DNA of 64,000 nucleotides from Thermococcus nautili (GTDB taxonomy: Archaea; Methanobacteriota_B; Thermococci; Thermococcales; Thermococcaceae). This document shows, one piece after another, positions 24,281-31,571 of this stretch. Below the pieces are notes generated by a model that saw only the letters and a program-made list of their open reading frames with translations, was not told the origin of the DNA and did no database searches. Positions within the stretch are counted from its first letter, which is position 1. The number at the start of each line of letters is the position of its first letter. The translations under genes and the position numbers were made by a program. The DNA lies in contig NZ_CP007264.1 in the NCBI RefSeq assembly GCF_000585495.1, forward strand, positions 1,736,001 through 1,800,000, read 5' to 3'.

Positions 24281-24622
24281 GAGCATCACCCCTGAGTTTC
24301 TCTCCGGGGTTAGCTCCGGGAGTCCCTTTTTAAGCTTTTCCCATCGGGTCGAGAAGCCCTCTCGGCCCTCCAATCGGGGCGTGAGCGGTTCAGAAACTCC
24401 TCTTGGTTCGCGGTATTTTTCTCACATCTATCATGTTTGTTTGAATTTTTGACTTCGTTCCACCGTGTGTTCTATCTTTGCGTTGTTGAAGCTATCGCAT
24501 TCATTGAATAGGCTGTTTTTGCATGGATTATAAAAAGTTTGGCCCATAAACGTCTCGGACACGCTTCGTTTCCGCCTCCGCTAAGCTTATCTATTCCGGG
24601 GCGAACTTTATGGGGTGGTATC
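24281..24622. other. A+T-rich divergent promoter region
   Basis: About 340 bp separate L41e from the nitrilase gene. I see the L41e TATA box near 24335, a strong plus-strand TATA-like ATTATAAAAAG at about 24524-24534, and a weaker GCTTATCTATT at 24582-24592 that is better placed for the nitrilase. The first of these might start a longer leader or a small RNA; no RNA family could be recognised. A short GAGA-agccc-TCTC hairpin lies near 24350. Confidence 0.4.
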
Positions 24623-25417
24623 ATGAAGGTCGCCTACGTCCAGATGGAGCCGGCTTTCCTCGACCCCGAAAAGAACTACTCTAAGGCCGAGAAGCTCATC
24701 GGCGAGGCTGTTAAGGAGGGGGCAAAGCTCGTCGTTCTGCCCGAGCTCTTCGACACCGGCTACAACTTCGAGAGTAAAAGCGAGGTATCTGAAGTTGCCG
24801 GCGAGATTCCCGACGGGCCGACGACCGAGTTCCTCGTCGAGCTCGCAAGGGAGAATGAAGTCTTCATAGTTGCAGGAACGGCCGAAAAGGACGAGCGCGG
24901 GAACCTCTACAACTCGGCGGTTGTGGTTGGTCCCGTCGGCTGGGGCTACATCGGGAAATACCGGAAGGTTCACCTCTTCAACCGCGAGAAGCTCTTCTTC
25001 AGGCCCGGGAACCTCGGCTTCCACGTCTTCAACATCGGGGTCGCGAAGGTTGGTATTATGATATGCTTCGACTGGTTCTTCCCGGAGAGCGCGAGGACTT
25101 TAGCTTTGAAGGGAGCTGAGATAATAGCGCACCCGAGCAACCTCGTCATGCCCTACGCCCCGAGGGCAATGCCGATTAGGGCCTTGGAGAACCGCGTTTA
25201 CACGATAACGGCCAACAGAATCGGTGAGGAGCGGGGCTTGAAGTTCATCGGCAAGAGCACGATAGCCTCGCCGAAGGCCGAGGTCCTGGCGATGGGAAGC
25301 GAGGATAGGGAAGAAGTGGGAGTCGTTGAGATAGACCTTGAGCTGGCGAGGGACAAGAGGCTGAACGAGCTCAACGATATCTTCAAGGACAGACGGCCGC
25401 AGTATTACGTCCTGTAA
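24623..25417 (+). CDS. Carbon-nitrogen hydrolase (nitrilase superfamily)
   Basis: A 264-residue amidase of the nitrilase superfamily with catalytic triad Glu41 (VLPELFD), Lys115 (YRKVHLF) and Cys148 (ICFDWFFPE). It matches the structurally known Pyrococcus homologues in length and motifs; these hydrolyse small amides or nitriles, and the physiological substrate is uncertain. A frame open from 24539 adds 28 residues with no homology; ATG 24623 follows GGGGTGGT. The 3' end overlaps the convergent methyltransferase gene by 13 nt. Confidence 0.9.
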   Translation: MKVAYVQMEPAFLDPEKNYSKAEKLIGEAVKEGAKLVVLPELFDTGYNFESKSEVSEVAGEIPDGPTTEFLVELARENEVFIVAGTAEKDERGNLYNSAVVVGPVGWGYIGKYRKVHLFNREKLFFRPGNLGFHVFNIGVAKVGIMICFDWFFPESARTLALKGAEIIAHPSNLVMPYAPRAMPIRALENRVYTITANRIGEERGLKFIGKSTIASPKAEVLAMGSEDREEVGVVEIDLELARDKRLNELNDIFKDRRPQYYVL

Positions 25418-26169
25418 GGCTTCCCGAGGTAGATTATATCGCCGACGTTCACAACGCCGTGCTCGCTTTTCCTTATTATCCTCGCCTCCTCGAAGAGGGC
25501 CTTACCGATGCCGGCTAAGCCAGCTAAATCCCAGTAGCGCGTCTCGATTTCTCCAATCCTCTCCCAGCCTGGCAACTTGTAGTAGCCCCTCTTGATGACT
25601 CCCCTCACAGGATTATAGCCTTCATCAAGCGAGATTACCGTATAGTCCTCGCCCCGAACTTCCGGCACAATCTCGCGGTAGGCTCTCCTGTAGAAGAACG
25701 TCCCAAAGCGGTCCATCTCTTCAAGCAGGAAGACCCCGTCGCCTTCGAGAACCCTCGCGACGTTCCTGAAGAGTTCGGCCGTTTGAAACGGGTCGAAGTG
25801 GGGCATCGTGTATCCAAAGATTAGGGCTATATCGAACTTCCCGAGCCTTCTCAAATCGTCGAGGCAGTCCATAACGGCTCCGTAAACCTCCCCGCTCACC
25901 CACTCCTCGACGAGGAGCAAATCTTCTTTCCTCTTGTCGACAACGGTCAGGGAAGCCCCGTAGCCCCACTCTCGGAGCGTCTCATAGAGTGCTCCACCGG
26001 CTATACCCGTTCCGGCGCAGAGGTCGAGGATTCTAAGCTTCCTCCTCTCTGGGAACAGGCCCTCCTTGACGGCCCAGTTGAAGAAGGAGCGCAGTCCGAT
26101 GAAGCGGTTTTGAGCGGCCTCGCTCTTGGGGTCCATGAAGGTTCTCAAATAGCGGTAGAGCTCCTCCAT
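25405..26169 (-). CDS. Class I SAM-dependent methyltransferase
   Basis: A 254-residue methyltransferase. Motif I is ILDLCAGTGIAGG (about 47-59), an acidic strand end follows in LTVVDKRKED, and ALIFGYTMPHFD occupies the motif IV position. The substrate is not evident: there is no NPPY or DPPY nucleic-acid motif and the C-terminal YYKLPGWERIGEIETRYWDLA segment is unfamiliar. A small-molecule or protein target is possible. The TATA box GGTTTAAAACC (about 26198-26208, minus strand) gives a short leader. It is divergent from the membrane-protein cluster that follows. Confidence 0.8.
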   Translation of the reverse strand: MEELYRYLRTFMDPKSEAAQNRFIGLRSFFNWAVKEGLFPERRKLRILDLCAGTGIAGGALYETLREWGYGASLTVVDKRKEDLLLVEEWVSGEVYGAVMDCLDDLRRLGKFDIALIFGYTMPHFDPFQTAELFRNVARVLEGDGVFLLEEMDRFGTFFYRRAYREIVPEVRGEDYTVISLDEGYNPVRGVIKRGYYKLPGWERIGEIETRYWDLAGLAGIGKALFEEARIIRKSEHGVVNVGDIIYLGKPYRT

Positions 26170-26229
26170 CGTCCCACCGTTGAACGTTCTCGCGGATTGG
26201 TTTTAAACCCATCGAAAGGCTTAAGAGCT

Positions 26230-26253
26230 TTGTCAACTTACATAAGTTGACAA
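26230..26253 (+). promoter_or_regulatory. 24-bp perfect inverted repeat before the tandem membrane-protein operon
   Basis: Two 11-bp arms, TTGTCAACTTA and TAAGTTGACAA, flank a 2-nt centre (CA). The repeat covers the predicted transcription start (TATA-like GGCTTAAGAGC at 26218-26228) and ends 9 nt before the first ATG, against the GGTGGTGGT ribosome binding site. It is best explained as an operator for the HTH protein encoded last in the operon, and could also act as an RNA hairpin that hides the ribosome binding site. Confidence 0.65.
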
Positions 26254-26262
26254 GGTGGTGGT

Positions 26263-26919
26263 ATGAAGCTCGACTGCTTTCCATTTCCATCGACCGGAAA
26301 ACCTCTGGTTCTGAGAGTGGTCGGGTGGCTCCTGATAGTGGTTTCCCTCCTGTCGAAATCTGGAAGTGCGTTCCTCGCTGGGGTTGCCCTTGTAATAGCC
26401 TCCACAGGGAGGGACGTCGTAATCGACGGGGGTCTGGTTCTGAGGTATGCCCTCTTCAAAGTCCGGGTCTCTGACGTTGACGAAATCCTCTGCCTGAGCG
26501 AGCTTGAGCGGGGGAGGCTGGTTAAGTGGGCGGCTCCCCTGATTCTGGAGCCCTTCTTCCTCGTCCTGAGTCTGCTGATTCTTTTGAGGAGGGGGACTGA
26601 AGCTTCCATCCTTCTTCCCGCTCTCCTCTACTGGATAGCCATGTACTCCGAGATTATACTCCTCCCGCTGAAGGTGCTGAAGGAAAGGCCTGGCCCCTCG
26701 GTTCTCGTTCCCCTCCTGGTGTCGCTTCCACTTGTTCTCGTTAACAGAGAAGCCCTGCCCGCGATGTTCTTCGTCTGGGGTACTGGAACACTCTCGCTCA
26801 TGAACCTGCTTCTGAGGGATGGCGTTGTGATACGGGCGGGAAGAAGGAGCTATCTGCTCCTCTGTGGGGATTCCAGAAAGTTGATGGGGGTGCTGGTCAA
26901 TGCCCCTCATGATGATTGA
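26263..26919 (+). CDS. Membrane protein with central beta (bPH-like) segment, copy 1
   Basis: A 218-residue membrane protein. Two N-terminal helices (about 15-47) are followed by a beta-rich cytoplasmic stretch (DVVIDGGLVLRYALFKVRVSDVDEILCLSE, about 51-80), then four to five helices to residue 185 and a basic tail (RSYLLLCGDSRKLMGVL). The helix-helix-beta plan, with LxxxxVxxxDVDEI at the end of the beta part, is shared with the next two genes and resembles bacterial PH-like membrane domains. Function is unknown. It overlaps the next gene by 20 nt. Confidence 0.7.
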   Translation: MKLDCFPFPSTGKPLVLRVVGWLLIVVSLLSKSGSAFLAGVALVIASTGRDVVIDGGLVLRYALFKVRVSDVDEILCLSELERGRLVKWAAPLILEPFFLVLSLLILLRRGTEASILLPALLYWIAMYSEIILLPLKVLKERPGPSVLVPLLVSLPLVLVNREALPAMFFVWGTGTLSLMNLLLRDGVVIRAGRRSYLLLCGDSRKLMGVLVNAPHDD

Positions 26920-27193
26920 CCATCCCCTTCTGCTCCTTCCATTTATCCTGCTTGCGGTCTCCTTCCTCTTGGGTGATAACGTCGGCTGGGCACTCATGGC
27001 CCTCGCCTTCTGGCTCGTGGTTTACACCTCCCTGACCACCGACACCAGAATCGAGCGTGGCCGGATAGTTGTGAGGATTAGCCGGCCTGTTCCGCTTTCG
27101 AGGAAGGAAGTCCCTCTCGATGAGGTTGACGAGGTGATTATATGGTTCGCTTCGGCGGGCATTGGAGTGAGTGGCTACTCACGGGAACCATAG
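26900..27193 (+). CDS. Short membrane protein with bPH-like segment, copy 2 (half length)
   Basis: A 97-residue relative of its neighbours that contains only the N-terminal half: two helices (about 8-46), then the beta part TRIERGRIVVRISRPVPLSRKEVPLDEVDEVI. The protein ends where the others go on to further helices. GGGGGTG at 26886-26892 precedes the ATG; in-frame ATGs also exist at 26909 and 26912. It is either a naturally short paralogue or a copy truncated by deletion against the start of the next gene, with which it overlaps by 52 nt. Confidence 0.6.
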   Translation: MPLMMIDHPLLLLPFILLAVSFLLGDNVGWALMALAFWLVVYTSLTTDTRIERGRIVVRISRPVPLSRKEVPLDEVDEVIIWFASAGIGVSGYSREP

Positions 27194-27849
27194 GAGGGTT
27201 GTACCTCTGCTCACTGCTGACCGGGATTGAAACTCTCGCAACCATAGCGGGAGCTCTCTTCTGGCTCAGCCTGCCGACCCTGCTTTTCGGTAGACGGGTG
27301 AAGGTCGATGGAAAGAGGCTGGTTCTTGAAATCGGGTGGCCCGTTACTTTGTTCCGGGTTGAAATAGCCCCGGAGGAGATTATAGAAGTCGTTGACCTTG
27401 AAAGGGCTGAGGGCGTTCTCCCACTGAGATACTCCAAGCCCGCTATTCCCCTAACGCTCCTCTGGATTGGTGTGGGAACACTCGGATTTATTATCGACCC
27501 CCGCTGGTCTTTCGTGTGGTTCGGGTGGGTGTACTGGGGGCTCATGACACTCCTACCGTTTCTGTTCCCCAAGAAAGCCAAGAGGTGGTGCGTGCTTACA
27601 ATCTTCGCCCTTGGTATCGTAATGTCTGGCTTGGCTCGGTGGATTGGGGTTGAGGATTACCCCCTCTACGTTCTCATGACCATCGTGATAGGGTTCTTCT
27701 ACCTCACGGACTTCAGGGAAAGGACTGTCGTCATTGTAACGGAAACTGGCACTTACTTTGTCGCCTCCCTCTACGAAAGCGAAATAGAAGAGTTCATGGA
27801 AAGCCTGAAACGGCTCATGAGCGGTGATGGGAATGTTCCGGCTCCCTGA
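27142..27849 (+). CDS. Membrane protein with central beta (bPH-like) segment, copy 3
   Basis: A 235-residue membrane protein with the same plan as the first copy: two helices (12-48), the beta stretch RRVKVDGKRLVLEIGWPVTLFRVEIAPEEIIEVV (about 51-85), four more helices (100-190) and a soluble tail (GTYFVASLYESEIEEFMESLKRL). The start is well fixed by GAGGTGAT at 27131-27138, which lies inside the preceding gene. Function is unknown. Its 3' end overlaps the regulator gene by 17 nt. Confidence 0.7.
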   Translation: MVRFGGHWSEWLLTGTIGGLYLCSLLTGIETLATIAGALFWLSLPTLLFGRRVKVDGKRLVLEIGWPVTLFRVEIAPEEIIEVVDLERAEGVLPLRYSKPAIPLTLLWIGVGTLGFIIDPRWSFVWFGWVYWGLMTLLPFLFPKKAKRWCVLTIFALGIVMSGLARWIGVEDYPLYVLMTIVIGFFYLTDFRERTVVIVTETGTYFVASLYESEIEEFMESLKRLMSGDGNVPAP

Positions 27850-28225
27850 GGCGATGGAGCGAGTCTGGCTCATGAAAGCTCGTGGTATGCGCGAGGTGGA
27901 TATAGCGAGGGAACTCGGGGTTTCAAGGCAGGCAGTCAACAAGGCCCTGAAGGACGCCCGGGTGAAGCTCTTCGAGGCCTTCTTTGGCCTGGCTGAGGTC
28001 TTCTCATGGGAGATAGTTAGAGTCAACGCTGAGAAGGGTTTCATGGTCGCGAGGGGCCGGTGCGCCGGGAAGAACGTACGCGTTTACGCCTTCTACCTTC
28101 CGGGAAAGGGGGTCAGGGCTTTCTTTGGGGAAGATTTCCCGGACTACATTCTGAAGCACGCGGTCGAGCTGGGAATCGTTGACGAACCCGAGCCGAAGAA
28201 GCTAATCAATGCCCTTGAGAGCTAA
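27833..28225 (+). CDS. HTH DNA-binding protein (Tfx-like N-terminus)
   Basis: A 130-residue regulator. Residues 5-50 form a helix-turn-helix (MERVWLMKARGMREVDIARELGVSRQAVNKALKDAR) of the sigma-70-region-4/Tfx kind; the rest (about 60-110) is an alpha/beta domain that may sense a ligand. GGTGAT at 27823-27828 selects ATG 27833 over two upstream codons. It is the last gene of the tandem membrane-protein operon and the probable binder of the inverted repeat at 26230-26253. Its stop overlaps that of the convergent SdpI-like gene by 4 nt. Confidence 0.75.
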   Translation: MFRLPEAMERVWLMKARGMREVDIARELGVSRQAVNKALKDARVKLFEAFFGLAEVFSWEIVRVNAEKGFMVARGRCAGKNVRVYAFYLPGKGVRAFFGEDFPDYILKHAVELGIVDEPEPKKLINALES

Positions 28226-28965
28226 TAGTAACCCTCCTCGTAGGCGCTCGTCAAAGCTATGAAGGCCGCGTAGAATACCGCGCCCAGGGAGACGAGGAGC
28301 ATGAGGATTAGGAGGAGTGGGCTCGCTCCGGGCTTTAACACAACAACCACCAGCTGAAGCGCTACCATCGCCGATACCACCGTCATCGCCCTCGCGAAGC
28401 CGAGCGCCATCTTCCCCTTGAACTTGGGAGCGAGCTGGAAGACGAGGGGCCGGGAAACGAGAACAGTAAGCGCAAGGAGGAAGAGCTGGATGCTGGCGAC
28501 CAGGAGAATCCCCGGGTCCCTCGGGACTTCCCCTGTGAGAATGAGCGTGAAGGAAACGCCGGCGAACATGAGCTGAAGGATGAGGTACTTTCCGACCCTC
28601 GGGGGTTCTATCCTCCTCCCGGGTTTCTCCGATGCCTCTTTGGAGAGCTCCTCAAGTTCGTACTCGCGCTTTGCCACGAGGTAAGCGAGCAGGACGGTTA
28701 CGCCGAGGCCGAGGGCTACAACGGCCATGAGCCAGGGCATCGGCAGGAAAGACGAGAGGACGATGAGTGCTATCCCCGTTAGAACAATCCCAATCCCTGA
28801 AACTCGGTTGGCTTTTCTCCGCGCCCTCTCCGAGAGGTAGGTGTAGCCTATCCTGAAGCCTATCCCTGGCTCGCCCTTGGACGTGAAAGTCAGGACTCCC
28901 GCGATTATAAGGAAAATGCCAAGGAACAGCCCATAGAGGATTCTTAGGAGCTCATATCCGTTCAT
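28222..28965 (-). CDS. SdpI-like membrane protein
   Basis: A 247-residue protein with about seven transmembrane helices. Residues 1-105 resemble SdpI: a first helix pair and the motif GFRIGYTYLSERARRKANR, then a charged linker (KREYELEELSKEASEKP) and a second four-helix block. SdpI in Bacillus is the immunity and signalling protein for the SdpC toxin. The last 14 nt of the upstream gene overlap its start. It is the final gene of the UPF0145-protease-PadR-SdpI operon. Confidence 0.72.
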   Translation of the reverse strand: MNGYELLRILYGLFLGIFLIIAGVLTFTSKGEPGIGFRIGYTYLSERARRKANRVSGIGIVLTGIALIVLSSFLPMPWLMAVVALGLGVTVLLAYLVAKREYELEELSKEASEKPGRRIEPPRVGKYLILQLMFAGVSFTLILTGEVPRDPGILLVASIQLFLLALTVLVSRPLVFQLAPKFKGKMALGFARAMTVVSAMVALQLVVVVLKPGASPLLLILMLLVSLGAVFYAAFIALTSAYEEGYY

Positions 28966-29776
28966 CCGGCCTCACCGTAAGGAGTCTGTAAACCGCGAAG
29001 AGAATGACGCCGAGGAAGAGGATTGCCCCGTAGGTTATTGCGTTGCTCGGGAGGAGTCCCGCGTTGTAGAGAAGGGCGAGCGTGAAAACGAAGACCATTC
29101 CGCCGCTCAGGAGCGTCGTGAATCCGCACCACGCCCTCAGGCTCTTCGGGTAGAAGGTGACCCTCGCGAAAAATCCCGGTTCCTTAGCCGGAATCGTGAG
29201 AACTAACGGAAGAAGCCATGCCAGTATCGGAACGCCAACCATCCCCCAGAACCTGCTCGAATAGCTGTCCGGTTCTCCTCTCGCGTTGAAGTGGCTGGCA
29301 ACCCTCTCCGGAAGTCTGTCCCACAGGAGGGCAACTAGTAGAAGGTAGAAGGTCAAAAAGCCGAGCTGAAGGAGGAGGTAAGACTTTACACTCGTTTCTC
29401 CCAACTCGTTCTTCACTTCACTTTCACCTGCCGTAGGGGGCTTTTCGGGGGCCTCCTTGGAGAGCTCTTCGAGCTCGTACTCGCGCCTCGCCATCCAAAA
29501 GCCGAGGAGAACTTCAGACACAACGAAAGCTACCATTATGAGGATAAACACGTTCATCGAAATGCCGTAGAGCGCCAGAACGAACAGGATTAGCGAATAC
29601 GCTATTGAAAAAACTCCCGCGAAGGTGTTCACCTTCTCCCAGACCCTCTCCGAGTGCCAGGTGTAGCCTATCCTAAATCCTATCAGAACGTTGCGCCTTC
29701 TTCGAAAGACAAGGGTCAGCAGTCCACCGAGGAGCAAACTCAGAGAAACAAACACCTCAAAGGCCTTCTCGTTCAT
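28952..29776 (-). CDS. SdpI-like/DUF1648 membrane protein
   Basis: A 274-residue membrane protein related to the next gene in its first half (LIGFRIGYTWHSERVWEKVN, then the nearly identical linker RREYELEELSKEAPEKP). Its second half has a DUF1648 signature (WDRLPERVASHFNARGEPDSY). Bacillus SdpI carries these two parts in the opposite order, DUF1648 first. The gene overlaps PadR by 4 nt and the next SdpI-like gene by 14 nt, so all are made from one transcript. Toxin immunity or an envelope-stress function is inferred from the family. Confidence 0.75.
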   Translation of the reverse strand: MNEKAFEVFVSLSLLLGGLLTLVFRRRRNVLIGFRIGYTWHSERVWEKVNTFAGVFSIAYSLILFVLALYGISMNVFILIMVAFVVSEVLLGFWMARREYELEELSKEAPEKPPTAGESEVKNELGETSVKSYLLLQLGFLTFYLLLVALLWDRLPERVASHFNARGEPDSYSSRFWGMVGVPILAWLLPLVLTIPAKEPGFFARVTFYPKSLRAWCGFTTLLSGGMVFVFTLALLYNAGLLPSNAITYGAILFLGVILFAVYRLLTVRPDERI

Positions 29777-30180
29777 TCCAACCCCTCCAGCCTCTCAAGG
29801 GTTCGTTTAATCCTCGTTACCTCCTCCCTCAGCTCCAGCAGAACTTCTCCCCCGAGGTCTGTGAGGCGGTAGTACTTTCTCGGCCTTCCGCCCACCTCCA
29901 CCCAGAAGTCCTCAACGAGCTTGTACTTCTTCAGGCTCTTCAAAATGTCGTACAGAGCCCCTTCGCTCGGGACGAGTTTGCCGTCGCTCAGCTCGCCGAG
30001 CTTTTTCCTTATAGCGTAGCCGTGAAGCTCGCCCTCCTTCTCAAGGAGCGAGAGGACTAGGTAGGAGTAAAGTCCGGAGCGCAGGTCCTTTTTGAGCTTC
30101 CGCAGGGCCTTTTCCTTACCGCCGCCGAGCAACTTACTGCCCCCTCGGGAGATGGGAGGAAAAATAAAAAGGTTCACCAC
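29773..30180 (-). CDS. PadR family transcriptional regulator
   Basis: A protein of up to 135 residues with a PadR winged helix (LRSGLYSYLVLSLLEKEGELHGYAIRKKL, then LVPSEGALYDILKSLKKYKLVED, and a wing GGRPRKYYRLTDLG) and a C-terminal dimer helix. The start is uncertain. GTG 30180 overlaps the stop of the protease gene (GTGGTGA) and fits translational coupling. A TTG at 30132 with GAGGGGG before it is an alternative that would remove 16 unconserved residues. PadR proteins often control membrane or antibiotic-export genes and sit in their own operon, as here. Confidence 0.82.
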   Translation of the reverse strand: MVNLFIFPPISRGGSKLLGGGKEKALRKLKKDLRSGLYSYLVLSLLEKEGELHGYAIRKKLGELSDGKLVPSEGALYDILKSLKKYKLVEDFWVEVGGRPRKYYRLTDLGGEVLLELREEVTRIKRTLERLEGLE

Positions 30181-31154
30181 CTTACTTCTGGCTCCTCGCT
30201 TTCAGTCCTTGCCAGCGGGAGGAGTTTCGGGAGTATCGCCAGGGCCGTGAGGAGCATCACCGCGTATCCTGCAACAAGGACAGCGGTCGAGGGATTAACG
30301 TGCCAGTAGGCCGCTATGCTGTCCGTTAGCCAGTGGACGAGCACCATCGCGAGCAGGGCCTTTCCACCCCAGCCGTTTCTGTAGGAGTATGCGAAGAGGG
30401 CCGTCGTGGAGGCATGGAAGAGGAGCGTGAGGGCCCTTTCGAGGAGGCCCAGAAGAGAGCCGCCGAAGAGGGCTGAGATTGTTGCCACGTAGATGGCTTC
30501 ACCGAGACCAAAGCCGGCCCCGATGTAAACTGCCCTTCCGAGGGTCTTGTCGCGGGAGAAGTAGTACTTGAGCTGTTCCTGAACCAGACCCGCAATCAGG
30601 CCGCTCCAGAGGACGGCAAGCACTGCGTTGCTTATCCCCGCGTATCCGGGAAGCATTTGCAGAGGGGGCTGGACGACCAGCACCGGGAGTATAAGGACGG
30701 CTCCAAGGATGAGCTCCCCAGCATGGAATTTCCTTAGGTAGGCCCAGAGGAGCAGTAAACCGAGCAGTCCGCCGAGAAGCGGGTAGAGGGCCTTCTCAGG
30801 GTTGAATTTGGGGGCAAAGTGGAAGCCTTCAACTTTTCCATCCTTTACCGTCACGCTCACCGTGTAGTTGCCTTTCTCGGCTATGACGCGGTAGTAGTAG
30901 ATTTGATAACCGCCCTTTTCCTCAGTTTTCTCAAGCTCGTAGCCTTTAACCGGTCCGTATTCCTTCACCATTCCTTCCCGGATTGTACTGAACGTCTTTT
31001 CGGTGAAGGCCTTCCTCATGTCCCCGCTGAGGTACGGCTCAACCAGGGAGTAGTTCCCAGTCTTCCAGGCTTCCATCATGGCCTCCTGCGGCGTCAGCGC
31101 CGAGACGTAGCCAAGGAAAAGCAGAAAAACGAGAACCGCCAGAAGGCGCTTCAT
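30174..31154 (-). CDS. DUF3887 domain fused to YhfC-type intramembrane protease
   Basis: A 326-residue exported membrane protein. It has a signal peptide (1-19), then an extracytoplasmic DUF3887-like domain (about 22-125: TGNYSLVEPYLSGDMRKAF, GNYTVSVTVKDGKVEGFHF), then seven or so helices. The helices carry YhfC/PrsW-like catalytic motifs: QEQLKYYF with Glu, GFGLGEAIY with a second Glu, HASTTALFAY with His, and LVHWLTDS with a final His. Such glutamic/metallo-proteases cleave within the membrane. ATG 31154 lies behind GGAGTGAT at the very end of the UPF0145 gene. Substrate candidates are the SdpI-like neighbours or an unseen peptide. Confidence 0.7.
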   Translation of the reverse strand: MKRLLAVLVFLLFLGYVSALTPQEAMMEAWKTGNYSLVEPYLSGDMRKAFTEKTFSTIREGMVKEYGPVKGYELEKTEEKGGYQIYYYRVIAEKGNYTVSVTVKDGKVEGFHFAPKFNPEKALYPLLGGLLGLLLLWAYLRKFHAGELILGAVLILPVLVVQPPLQMLPGYAGISNAVLAVLWSGLIAGLVQEQLKYYFSRDKTLGRAVYIGAGFGLGEAIYVATISALFGGSLLGLLERALTLLFHASTTALFAYSYRNGWGGKALLAMVLVHWLTDSIAAYWHVNPSTAVLVAGYAVMLLTALAILPKLLPLARTESEEPEVRW

Positions 31155-31159
31155 AAGCA

Positions 31160-31480
31160 TCACTCCGGCTCTATCACAACGGCCGTTCCAAAGGCGTAGA
31201 TCTCGGCCATCCTTTGACCGACGTTAGAGGTCATGAAGCGCATCCCAACTATCGCGTTCGCGCCCATTTCCTCCGCGCTCTGAATGAGTCTCTGCAGGGC
31301 TATCTCTCTTGCCTGGGCCATCATCTCGGTGTATTCCTTGACTTCGCCCCCAACGAGGTTTCTCAGCCCCGCCAGGATGTCCCTGCCCAGGTGGGTGGCC
31401 ATAACTACGCCGCCCCTCGCTATTCCCTTGACCTCCACAATCCGATATCCTGGAACGGTTTCGGTAGTTACAACAATCAT
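31160..31480 (-). CDS. UPF0145 (YbjQ) family protein
   Basis: A 106-residue protein of the YbjQ/UPF0145 family: MIVVTTETVPGYRIVEVKGIARGGVV, then the long helix with AREIALQRLIQSAEEMGANAIVGMRF. Members form barrel-like oligomers and have been called putative heavy-metal binding, but the role is not known. GAGGTGAT before ATG 31480 excludes the codon nine nt upstream. It is the first gene of the operon that continues with the intramembrane protease, PadR and the SdpI-like proteins. Confidence 0.85.
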   Translation of the reverse strand: MIVVTTETVPGYRIVEVKGIARGGVVMATHLGRDILAGLRNLVGGEVKEYTEMMAQAREIALQRLIQSAEEMGANAIVGMRFMTSNVGQRMAEIYAFGTAVVIEPE

Positions 31481-31490
31481 ACCCATCACC

Positions 31491-31526
31491 TCGATGCATC
31501 GAACTTCGAGGTATAGTTGAGCTCAA
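31491..31526 (-). promoter_or_regulatory. Two palindromes in the UPF0145-PadR-SdpI promoter
   Basis: TCGATGCATCGA (31491-31502) and TTGAGCTCAA (31517-31526) are both perfect palindromes. On the minus strand the TATA box GGTTTTTATG lies at about 31530-31539, so the second palindrome is between TATA and start site and the first is just downstream of it. The operon's PadR protein is the likely ligand for one of them. Confidence 0.45.
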
Positions 31527-31571
31527 GAACATAAAAACCTTGCGCCGGAAGAAAAAGAAGGGAATGGCCAT

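Noticed and set aside
24339-24420. Possible H/ACA or C/D box small RNA
   Set aside because: A short GAGA/TCTC hairpin and a few TGA words are present, but no paired C (RUGAUGA) and D (CUGA) boxes, kink-turn or ACA end could be placed with confidence.
26900-27193. Pseudogene call for the half-length membrane protein
   Set aside because: It is shorter than its paralogues, but its frame is intact, it has a ribosome binding site and its end falls naturally after the beta segment. A functional short form cannot be excluded, so it is listed as CDS.
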